Assembly: GCA_021603905.1 (NCBI GenBank)
Contig: BQIU01000007.1
Coordinates: forward strand, 1-64,000
Length of the DNA: 64,000 bases
Direction: 5' to 3'
Source of the DNA: Nitrospirales bacterium
Lineage (GTDB): Bacteria > Nitrospirota > Nitrospiria > Nitrospirales > UBA8639
The notes beneath the pieces are model-generated. The model worked only from the letters and a program-made list of their open reading frames with translations, made no database searches and was not told the DNA's origin. Of the stretch, positions 9,484 to 17,219 are shown piece by piece. A program made the translations under genes and the position numbers. Each line of letters begins with the position of its first letter. Positions within the stretch are counted from its first letter, which is position 1.

Positions 9484-11142
9484 ATGGCTGGGATTGGACA
9501 ACTGTTTGAGATCGGAAGAACCGGAATCCGTGCGCATCAACAGGGTTTGGCCACGGTGTCTCACAATATCAGTAACATCGAGACCAAAGGTTATTCCCGT
9601 CAGGAAGTCGTCCTTGAAGCCGCATCACCCGCGAATGGTCAAGAAGCGTCTGGTGTACGAGTCAACGATATTCGACGAAATGTTGATGTATTTCTCGAGC
9701 GACAAATCACGAAGTTGAAGGAAGATGTGGGACGACTTGATGCACGACACAACTATCTGCTTCAAGCCGATGGGGTATTTACTGAGGGTGACAGTAATGG
9801 AGTCGGACATGGTTTGACTGATTTTTTCAATGCCGTACGAGATGTGGGCACGAACCCTGAAGGGGCCGTTCAACGAACGGTGCTGCTGGGAAAAGCCGAT
9901 TCGTTGACTGATGAAGTGAATCGGGCTGCAGGGACGCTCGATCAAATTCGTCGGGATGCTGATGGAGAGATTGCTCGACATTTGACGACGGTCAACGGAT
10001 TAGCCTCGCAAATTGCGACATTGAACGATTCGATTTATCACGCGGAAGCCAGCGGCGGGGCCGCTCACGATCTCCGTGATCAACGTCAAGTACGTGTCAA
10101 TGAAATGGCCGAACTTGTTGAGGTGTCGGAAGTGGAAATGCGAGATGGGTTAGCGATCATGGTTGGTGGTCATCTCTTAGTCAGTGGAAATCACGCCAAT
10201 ACCCTTGTCCAAACTCCAGATGCTGATAATGCGCCGTTTAATGATATTTCCATCGTTCGGAGTGATGAGACAACTTTGGCCATCACCTCGAGAATCAATG
10301 GCGGACGGGTTAATGGTCTTGTGACGCTTCGTGATACGGATATCGTTAATTTCGAGGATCGCTTAGATCGTTCCGTTGCCGTGTTGGTGAACGAATTTAA
10401 TCAGCAGCACGAGGCGGGCTATGATCTCGATGGTGACACTGGGAACCTATTCTTTTCGGCACTCAGTCCTGAAGCTCCTGTGGCGAATGACCTGAATACC
10501 GGCGGAGCGGCAGGAACCTCGGTGGCGGTCTCCACCGCGAGCTCTTTGACATTTAGTAATTATGAAATTGCCTTTACCAATGCCACGACTTTTAATGTGC
10601 GTGATACGACAAACGGAACTACCGTCCTCAGTGGTCAACCCTATACGTCCGCCAATAACATTGTGTTTGACGGTCTGACGGTGGTGATTACCAATGACAC
10701 TGGAGCCCCTGCTGCCGATGATGTGTTTACGGTGAGTGCGCATAAAGGGGCGGCTGCCAATCTAGCTGTGGCTATTACCAATACCGATGACATTTCTGCA
10801 TCTTCCACGGCGGCAGGGGTGCCTGGAAACAATTTGAATGCTTTGGCGCTCGTGGATATTCATACGGCAAGACAAAACACATTAGGTAGTACAACGCTCA
10901 ATGATTATCATGCGATTACTGCAGGTAATGTTGGTAGTACAACACGCGAAGTCAGTTTTTCCCTGACGGCGAAAGAAGCTGAAACGGAACAAGTCGAGAC
11001 ATTTCGTGAGGGGGTGTCAGGGGTGTCCTTGGATGAAGAATTGACCCATCTCTTGAGTTTTCAACGAGCGTTCGAGGCATCGGCGCGTCTGATTAATGTT
11101 GCGGATGAATTGCTGCAAACGGTGTTGGCGTTAGGCCGATAA
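9484..11142 (+). CDS. flgK: Flagellar hook-associated protein FlgK
   Basis: IGQLFEIGRTGIRAHQQGLATVSHNISNIETKGYSRQEV...; C-terminus SGVSLDEELTHLLSFQRAFEASARLINVADELLQTVLALGR. Confidence 0.95.
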   Translation: MAGIGQLFEIGRTGIRAHQQGLATVSHNISNIETKGYSRQEVVLEAASPANGQEASGVRVNDIRRNVDVFLERQITKLKEDVGRLDARHNYLLQADGVFTEGDSNGVGHGLTDFFNAVRDVGTNPEGAVQRTVLLGKADSLTDEVNRAAGTLDQIRRDADGEIARHLTTVNGLASQIATLNDSIYHAEASGGAAHDLRDQRQVRVNEMAELVEVSEVEMRDGLAIMVGGHLLVSGNHANTLVQTPDADNAPFNDISIVRSDETTLAITSRINGGRVNGLVTLRDTDIVNFEDRLDRSVAVLVNEFNQQHEAGYDLDGDTGNLFFSALSPEAPVANDLNTGGAAGTSVAVSTASSLTFSNYEIAFTNATTFNVRDTTNGTTVLSGQPYTSANNIVFDGLTVVITNDTGAPAADDVFTVSAHKGAAANLAVAITNTDDISASSTAAGVPGNNLNALALVDIHTARQNTLGSTTLNDYHAITAGNVGSTTREVSFSLTAKEAETEQVETFREGVSGVSLDEELTHLLSFQRAFEASARLINVADELLQTVLALGR

Positions 11143-11201
11143 GTCCTATTGATGTTTCATGAAGATGAATCGTTAATTGAAATTCTGTTGGAGTGTATGC
11201 C

Positions 11202-12329
11202 ATGCGAGTCACAGATCGGCAACAGACACAGGCATTATTGACGGCTGTGCAGAATGTACGGCAGGGTATTTTTGACCGGCAAGAACAAATATCTTCCGGG
11301 AAACGAGTGAATCGGCCTTCTGACGATCCGGCGGCGACTGAGCGAATTAGTCAGTTCAAAAATACTCTACAGACAACGGACCGGCGACTGTTTTCCGTCA
11401 ATGAAGGCATTGGACGTCTTTCGATTTCCGAAAGCACGTTTGTGACGGCGGGCAATGCGATCCAGCGAGGCCGGGAGCTCGCTATTCAAGCACGAAATGA
11501 TACCAACTCCGATGTGGAGCGGGCCAATATCGGAAAAGAAGTCAACCAATTGTTTCAATCGCTTTCTGGCCTGGCGAACACCCAAGTAAATGGTCGTTCC
11601 ATTTTTGCTGGTCATGAAACGCAGGTCGATCCCTATATCCTGGGCTCGGTCACTACGTCATTGGGTGCGAATAATGCTGGCAGTGGAACCGTGTCGGGTG
11701 TTGTGTCAACGGCAGCGGCGCTTGAACCTCATCTGTATGAAATTCAATATAATGGGACGAACTTTGATGTGTTGAATCTGACAACCGGAGAGACTGAAGT
11801 TTCTGGAGCAGGGAGTCCGCTGGCTTTTGACGGGTTAACCGTGACCTTAGGGGGCGCACCATCAGCAGGTGATGTCTTTTATGCCAGGTCAGGGTATACC
11901 TATCAAGGAGATTCGAACGATGTCGCCGTCGAAATTGGAGACGGCAAAACTGTGAGTTCCAATGTGGCCGGTGATCGAGTTTTTTCCGGACCAACCGTGG
12001 ATCTTTTTACCGTCTTTCAGGATTTTCATCAAGCCTTAGCGACCAATGATGTCGATGGAATTGAAACGGCTATTGCTACTCTTGATACGGCTTTATCTCA
12101 AGTGAACAACGCTCGGGCTGATGTGGGGGCACGAGTGAATCGATTAGATACGGTGAAGGAAAGTTTGAGTCTCGTTCATCTCACGATTGATTCACTTCGA
12201 TCCGATTATGAAGATGCGGATTTTGCCAAGGTCGCGACAGAACTTTCCTCATTTCAAGTGAACCTTCAAGCTTCGTTGTCTGTACTCACTCGTCAATTTG
12301 AAACCAGTCTTCTTAACTTCCTTCGTTAA
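11202..12329 (+). CDS. flgL: Flagellar hook-associated protein FlgL
   Basis: MRVTDRQQTQALLTAVQNVRQGIFDRQEQISSGKRVNRPSDDPAATERI; flagellin-like C-terminus. ORF opens at 11193; ATG at 11202 preferred. Confidence 0.92.
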   Translation: MRVTDRQQTQALLTAVQNVRQGIFDRQEQISSGKRVNRPSDDPAATERISQFKNTLQTTDRRLFSVNEGIGRLSISESTFVTAGNAIQRGRELAIQARNDTNSDVERANIGKEVNQLFQSLSGLANTQVNGRSIFAGHETQVDPYILGSVTTSLGANNAGSGTVSGVVSTAAALEPHLYEIQYNGTNFDVLNLTTGETEVSGAGSPLAFDGLTVTLGGAPSAGDVFYARSGYTYQGDSNDVAVEIGDGKTVSSNVAGDRVFSGPTVDLFTVFQDFHQALATNDVDGIETAIATLDTALSQVNNARADVGARVNRLDTVKESLSLVHLTIDSLRSDYEDADFAKVATELSSFQVNLQASLSVLTRQFETSLLNFLR

Positions 12330-12363
12330 GCGATTGTATCTCGAGATCTCTGTTTTCGCTCCT

Positions 12364-12390
12364 TTAGATTCCGGTCTTCTTCTCCGATAA
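12364..12390 (+). promoter_or_regulatory. Weak candidate sigma-28 promoter upstream of the GGDEF regulator
   Basis: TCCGATAA -10-like element at 12383-12390 with a poor -35 (TTAGATTC) at the right distance; about 170 bp upstream of 12561. Confidence 0.35.
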
Positions 12391-12560
12391 GTCCAATACA
12401 GACATTAATTGATTAATGCATGAGTGATACAGTGAAACCATTCCCGAAGTGTATCGTGAGGTGCTATGTCTCACTGACAGCGCATTGGGACGTGGATTTC
12501 TATCTTTCCTTCTGCTGTCTTTCTGAAACTTGATACGTCATTCTCAAAGGAAAAGGTTGT

Positions 12561-13520
12561 ATGCGAGTCTTAGTGGCTGATGATGATCCTCTGACATTGC
12601 ACATGGTGGTTTATCGTATGCAACAGTGGGGACATGAAGTCGTCACGTGTAGCGATGGTGAAGAGGCCTGGAAAATTTTGCAGTCTGATGATCTCCCACA
12701 GGTGGCCATACTTGATTGGATGATGCCTGGGCTTGATGGTGTGCAGGTGTGCCAGAAAGTTCGAGCTCGCTCAGGCGATCCATACGTGTACGTAATTTTA
12801 TTAACGGGGAGAGATGAAACCCAAGATCTGATTGCCGGGCTTGAAGCTGGGGCAGATGATTATTTGTGTAAGCCGTTTCATTTGGGCGAATTGGAAGCAC
12901 GGCTTCGTTCGGGAAAGCGGATCGTGGATTTACAAGCCCAGCTCATTTCGGCTCGCGAAACACTGCGAGTCCAAGCCATGCAAGATCCCTTGACCAAGTC
13001 ATTAAACCATGGTGCCATTATGGATTATCTTCATCGGGAATTGGCACGTGCTCAACGAGATAGCCTTCCATTAAGTTTGATTATGGTCGACCTTGATGAA
13101 TTTAAACAGGTGAATGACACTTATGGTCATTTAGCTGGCGATTATGTGTTGGTCGAGACGACCAGACGGTTTCATGAGTGTCTTCGCCCTTATGATGCGA
13201 TTGGACGATATGGGGGAGAAGAGTTTCTTATTGTCCTGCCCGGGAGTGACGCGTCGACCGCGATGAAGCAGGCGGAGCGGATACAAGCCTCTCTCCTGGA
13301 CGAGCCAATTAGGGTTTCCGATTCTGCCATTGCCATTACGGTGAGTCAGGGGGTCACCACATGGGAGCCGCCATTTTCTGATGACGTCCGGTCGCTCATA
13401 AACGCAGCGGACAATGCCTTATATTTAGTAAAGAGTAGTGGACGGAATGGGATCGAATTCATTGAGTACGATCAGGTGAGCCAGCCTGAGAATATGATTG
13501 TTCCAAGGCATGATTCATAA
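12561..13520 (+). CDS. Response regulator with GGDEF (diguanylate cyclase) output domain
   Basis: Receiver (MRVLVADDDPLTLHMVVYRMQQWGHEVV...LDWMMPGLDGVQVC...CKPF) plus RYGGEEFLIVLPG active-site motif. Confidence 0.93.
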   Translation: MRVLVADDDPLTLHMVVYRMQQWGHEVVTCSDGEEAWKILQSDDLPQVAILDWMMPGLDGVQVCQKVRARSGDPYVYVILLTGRDETQDLIAGLEAGADDYLCKPFHLGELEARLRSGKRIVDLQAQLISARETLRVQAMQDPLTKSLNHGAIMDYLHRELARAQRDSLPLSLIMVDLDEFKQVNDTYGHLAGDYVLVETTRRFHECLRPYDAIGRYGGEEFLIVLPGSDASTAMKQAERIQASLLDEPIRVSDSAIAITVSQGVTTWEPPFSDDVRSLINAADNALYLVKSSGRNGIEFIEYDQVSQPENMIVPRHDS

Positions 13521-13912
13521 TGGTGAACATACTGGTTATTCATCAGGATCCTCTGCAGTTGTCTCTTCTCAGTATGCTTTTGGAATCGCCAGATGAGGAA
13601 ATTATCAGCTGTGGTTGTCTGGAGGATGCCTTGAATGTCTGTGACGTTCGAGCCGATATTGACGGAGTTGTCATCGATCTACAGACGCTCAAGGGGCATT
13701 CGTGGCCGTTTCCCCAAGAACGTCAATGGTCACCATATCAAACAATGACGACGTTGGCCATTTCTTCTCACTATCCCGAATCTGAAGCCGAACGCATTTG
13801 TGAGGAGTTTCATGTTGGTGGGTATCTGGCGTTGCCCGTGAAACCTCAACGGTTTCGTCAATGTGTACGTGTCATGTTACAGCAAAAAAGTGCCTCAGCT
13901 ATGGTTTATTGA
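13520..13912 (+). CDS. Stand-alone, somewhat degenerate receiver-domain protein
   Basis: 130 aa, NILVIHQDPLQLSLLSMLLES...GVVIDLQTLKG...GYLALPVKPQRFRQCV; TAATG coupling with the GGDEF gene. Confidence 0.65.
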   Translation: MVNILVIHQDPLQLSLLSMLLESPDEEIISCGCLEDALNVCDVRADIDGVVIDLQTLKGHSWPFPQERQWSPYQTMTTLAISSHYPESEAERICEEFHVGGYLALPVKPQRFRQCVRVMLQQKSASAMVY

Positions 13913-13978
13913 TCCTTAATGTTGCTCCAGCAATAAGAATTGCTCTACATTAGAGGGCGCGTAGGGAGAATAACCATT

Positions 13979-14005
13979 TAACTTCTTTGACATAACAACC
14001 GATAA
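13979..14005 (+). promoter_or_regulatory. Candidate sigma-28 (FliA) promoter upstream of fliW-csrA
   Basis: TAACTTCT-N11-ACCGATAA with exact sigma-28 spacing; 88 bp upstream of the fliW ATG. Confidence 0.6.
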
Positions 14006-14092
14006 ATTGTAGATAAAGCCGCGATATGTATGGGAAGAAAGAATTCAAACTCATCTTGTCCATACATGATATCATGTCAATAGAGGAATATT

Positions 14093-14572
14093 ATGAAGGT
14101 GGTAACCAGTCGTTTTGGCGAAGTTGAGGTAACGCAAGAGTCTATAGTGACGTTCCCTTCTGGGCTGGTGGGATTACCCAATCATTCCCGCTACGTGGTG
14201 TTTGACGTTGAACAAGACTCAGAGTACCAATGGCTTCAATCACTCGATGATGAGACCTTAGCCGTTGTGATGTTGCCAGCGGATGTCTTAGAGCCTAACT
14301 TTGCTCAGCATATTACAGCAGAAAGTGTGATGGATTTGGATCTGAAGGGTGATGATCAAATTTCTATTTCAGTGATTGTCACAATTCCTCCAGGAAGACC
14401 GGACCAAGCAACTGCCAATTTTCGTGCGCCCATTGTGGTAAATCTCAGTACCAGAATTGGAAAGCAAATTATTCTGCATGAATCCATACCCTTGCACGTT
14501 CCGCTCTTACCGGATGGGCAAGAAGTGGAAGAGTCGGCCAGTGTTTGTGTCCAAGGGGCGATGAAGACTTGA
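14093..14572 (+). CDS. fliW: Flagellar assembly factor FliW
   Basis: VVTSRFGEVEVTQESIVTFPSGLVGLPNHSRYVVFDVEQDSEYQWLQSLDDETLAVVMLPADVLEPNF. Confidence 0.93.
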   Translation: MKVVTSRFGEVEVTQESIVTFPSGLVGLPNHSRYVVFDVEQDSEYQWLQSLDDETLAVVMLPADVLEPNFAQHITAESVMDLDLKGDDQISISVIVTIPPGRPDQATANFRAPIVVNLSTRIGKQIILHESIPLHVPLLPDGQEVEESASVCVQGAMKT

Positions 14573-14693
14573 GTGAGAGTGTACTAAATATTGATCTGGA
14601 CGTGACGATAGTGTGTCTACAGTGTAATCGTGGTTTGAATTATAAGGAAAAGAGATGTTCGGCTGAAACTTTGCAGCGTGCCATGGAAGGCTG

Positions 14694-14945
14694 ATGTTAA
14701 TACTCACAAGAAAAAAAGATGAAGCTATTCGGATAGGCGAAGATATTCGAATTGTGCTCGTGCAAGTGAAAGGTGGACAAGTTCGAATCGGTATTGAATG
14801 TCCTGCAGACACGAGAGTGCTGCGAGAAGAACTTTATGAAGCGGTTCGACAAGAAAACTTAAACGCGATTTCCGCTGATCCCGAACAAGCTCGAATCCTT
14901 CCTAAGCAAACCAAATTTTCTCAACGAAAATTACCTCCAACTTGA
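14694..14945 (+). CDS. csrA: Carbon storage/translational regulator CsrA
   Basis: MLILTRKKDEAIRIGEDIRIVLVQVKGGQVRIGIECPADTRVLREELYEAVRQEN. Confidence 0.96.
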   Translation: MLILTRKKDEAIRIGEDIRIVLVQVKGGQVRIGIECPADTRVLREELYEAVRQENLNAISADPEQARILPKQTKFSQRKLPPT

Positions 14946-15179
14946 ATCCGTTCCTCTGAGTGTTTTTCTCCTTGTTCTTGTTTCCAGCTTGTATGCCATA
15001 TTCCTTGTTTCGTGATGAACTTGTATGATGTCGAGTTTCTCCGACATTTCCTACCCTCCTGTATAGGCAGAAATTTCCTTCTCTATCAGTGATTTCACGC
15101 TTTCACCTTTTGTGCCGCTAAAACATTAGTCAAATATCCATGTCCTTAGTGGCATAGGTCTTGAATCGTTTTGAGCGGG

Positions 15180-16433
15180 ATGATCCATAAAACCATTGAT
15201 GTCATTATTATTGGAGGTGGGGTACTGGGGTGTGCCATTGCACGTAGCTTGGCCGCACAACGTCGAACGGTTGTACTCCTGGAAAAAGAACCTGATGTTG
15301 GTCTTCACGCGAGCGGACGAAACAGTGGAATTGTTCATTCCGGATTTCATCAAGAGCCTGGATCGTTAGCTGCGCGTCTCTGTGTCGAAGGTCATCATGC
15401 CATTCGGAAATATGCTGAGTCACGACGGATTCCATATGCGCAAGTTGGTACGTACGTGGTGGCATCGGATGAGTCACAAGTTTCAGTGTTGGAAGGCTTA
15501 AAGGGAAGAGGTGATCGAAATGGCGTGCAAGATTTGCAACTCATTCCCGTGTCACACGCAAAAAAGAATGAAGCAAGTATTCATGGGCATACCGCATTGT
15601 ATTCTCCGACTGGTGCCATTATTGATTCACGAGGCTTGACGAAGGCTCTTGCGGATGATGCGACCAGGTCTGGTGCTCAGATCCAGTATTGGCAAGAGGT
15701 TGTCGATATTCAGGAACGTGAGGACGCGGTCCATGTTTTCACGCTTGATGGACAGTACACTTCAGAGATTGTCGTCAATTGTGCGGGTTTGCAGGCAAAT
15801 CGCCTCGCGCATGTGTTGGGAGTCGGTAACGAATATTTTATGATACCGTTACGCGGAATTTATTTTACTATTACGCGATCCGGCCCTCCGTTAACTCAGT
15901 CGATCATTTATCCCATTCAAGATTTCTCATCGCCTTTTTTGGGTGTGCATATCACGCCTACCGTTCATGGTTCTGTCCTCGTCGGGCCGAGTGCGGTTCC
16001 AGACTTTGAACAGGAATCCTATCAACGGAGACATCGTCGTTTCGGCGCTATGGCAAGATTAGCGAGTCGGCAAGCAGTCTGGAAATCGGTATTTCGAAAT
16101 CGTAAGCTGCTTCGCCTTGCTTGGAAACATGACAGCCATATCTTGACACAACAGTATTTCTGGAAAGAAGCCTGTAAGGTGGTGGAAGGGTTACATCTGG
16201 AAGACTTATCGCTTGGCAGCCGAGTCGGTATTACTCCACAGTTAATCCGATCAGACGGGGAGTTCGTTAACGATCTGGTGGTTGAATCAACTGCGCGGTC
16301 CATTCATGTCTTGAATATGGTGGAACCGGGAATGACCTGCGCCTTATCGTTTGCCAAATGGTTGACTGATCGTATGCAAGGAGCCGGTCAGGGAGCTAAG
16401 TTTAAGACCCCTTCGTTAGCGAGTGTTTCATAA
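15180..16433 (+). CDS. lhgO: L-2-hydroxyglutarate oxidase-like FAD-dependent oxidoreductase
   Basis: DVIIIGGGVLGCAIARSLAAQRRTVVLLEKEPDVGLHASGRNSGIVHSGFHQEPGSLAARLCVEGH; LhgO-family features. ORF opens with TTG at 15171; ATG at 15180. Confidence 0.85.
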   Translation: MIHKTIDVIIIGGGVLGCAIARSLAAQRRTVVLLEKEPDVGLHASGRNSGIVHSGFHQEPGSLAARLCVEGHHAIRKYAESRRIPYAQVGTYVVASDESQVSVLEGLKGRGDRNGVQDLQLIPVSHAKKNEASIHGHTALYSPTGAIIDSRGLTKALADDATRSGAQIQYWQEVVDIQEREDAVHVFTLDGQYTSEIVVNCAGLQANRLAHVLGVGNEYFMIPLRGIYFTITRSGPPLTQSIIYPIQDFSSPFLGVHITPTVHGSVLVGPSAVPDFEQESYQRRHRRFGAMARLASRQAVWKSVFRNRKLLRLAWKHDSHILTQQYFWKEACKVVEGLHLEDLSLGSRVGITPQLIRSDGEFVNDLVVESTARSIHVLNMVEPGMTCALSFAKWLTDRMQGAGQGAKFKTPSLASVS

Positions 16434-16562
16434 TGAACCCTCAGTGAAATCGCCACATCTGTTGGAATTTTATGCGTAGTCGAAGGGACTTGTACATGTA
16501 TGATGTATCTCTTATAGAAAATAATAGAACATGCAAGAGTAGACCGAGTTATTGAGGATCGA

Positions 16563-17219
16563 ATGTGGAAAAAAGATATTGAGATCATGGCTCATCTGCA
16601 TGAACGATTTAATTTTCAGGGACCATTATTGGACGCTGGGGGTCTAGAAAAACCCTGTATTGCCGACTATGAAGTCTCAGCGCAAAAAGCTCATAGAATT
16701 TCTACCCTAGTAAATGGTCAGTCTCGAAATATTGTGGTGCCCCATGCGAATCAAATTGATCGGTATGTCAATATCGCGAGGCCTTGGAGTTTCATTGATC
16801 CCAACTATCAAATCCTTAATCCTGAATCTGGTGATCCGGCCATAGAGGATCTTCCGCAACGTTATTCGGAAGCATTTAATATGGTGATGTTGGTTTCAGT
16901 GCTGGAGCATGTTATTGACCCCTTTGTCTGTAGTGATGCGCTTTTTCAAATTCTTCGTCCCGGTGGATATCTCTTCACCTCTGTCCCGTTTATGTTTCCT
17001 ATTCATAATACGCGAGATAATTGGCGCTTTTCGCCAGATGCCTTGAAAACCATACACACCAAATCAGGGTTTGAACATCTCGAAGGGAATTTTCACGTTC
17101 AATATCATGCAGGGCATGGAATTGCTGATCCTGCAAATCCAGACATATCTATTCCAATATTGGGCTCTTATGCGTTTTGTCAGAAGCCCTTTAAAAAACC
17201 GAGAGATTACTTTTCTTGA
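16563..17219 (+). CDS. SAM-dependent methyltransferase-like protein
   Basis: Methyltransf_11-like: FNMVMLVSVLEHVIDPFVCSDALFQILRPGGYLFTSVPFMFPIHNTRDNWRFSPDAL. Confidence 0.7.
   Translation: MWKKDIEIMAHLHERFNFQGPLLDAGGLEKPCIADYEVSAQKAHRISTLVNGQSRNIVVPHANQIDRYVNIARPWSFIDPNYQILNPESGDPAIEDLPQRYSEAFNMVMLVSVLEHVIDPFVCSDALFQILRPGGYLFTSVPFMFPIHNTRDNWRFSPDALKTIHTKSGFEHLEGNFHVQYHAGHGIADPANPDISIPILGSYAFCQKPFKKPRDYFS

Noticed and set aside
15150-15167. Possible sigma-54 site TGGCATAGGTCTTGAA before the lhgO-like gene
   Set aside because: The -12 element is GA instead of GC; too weak to call.
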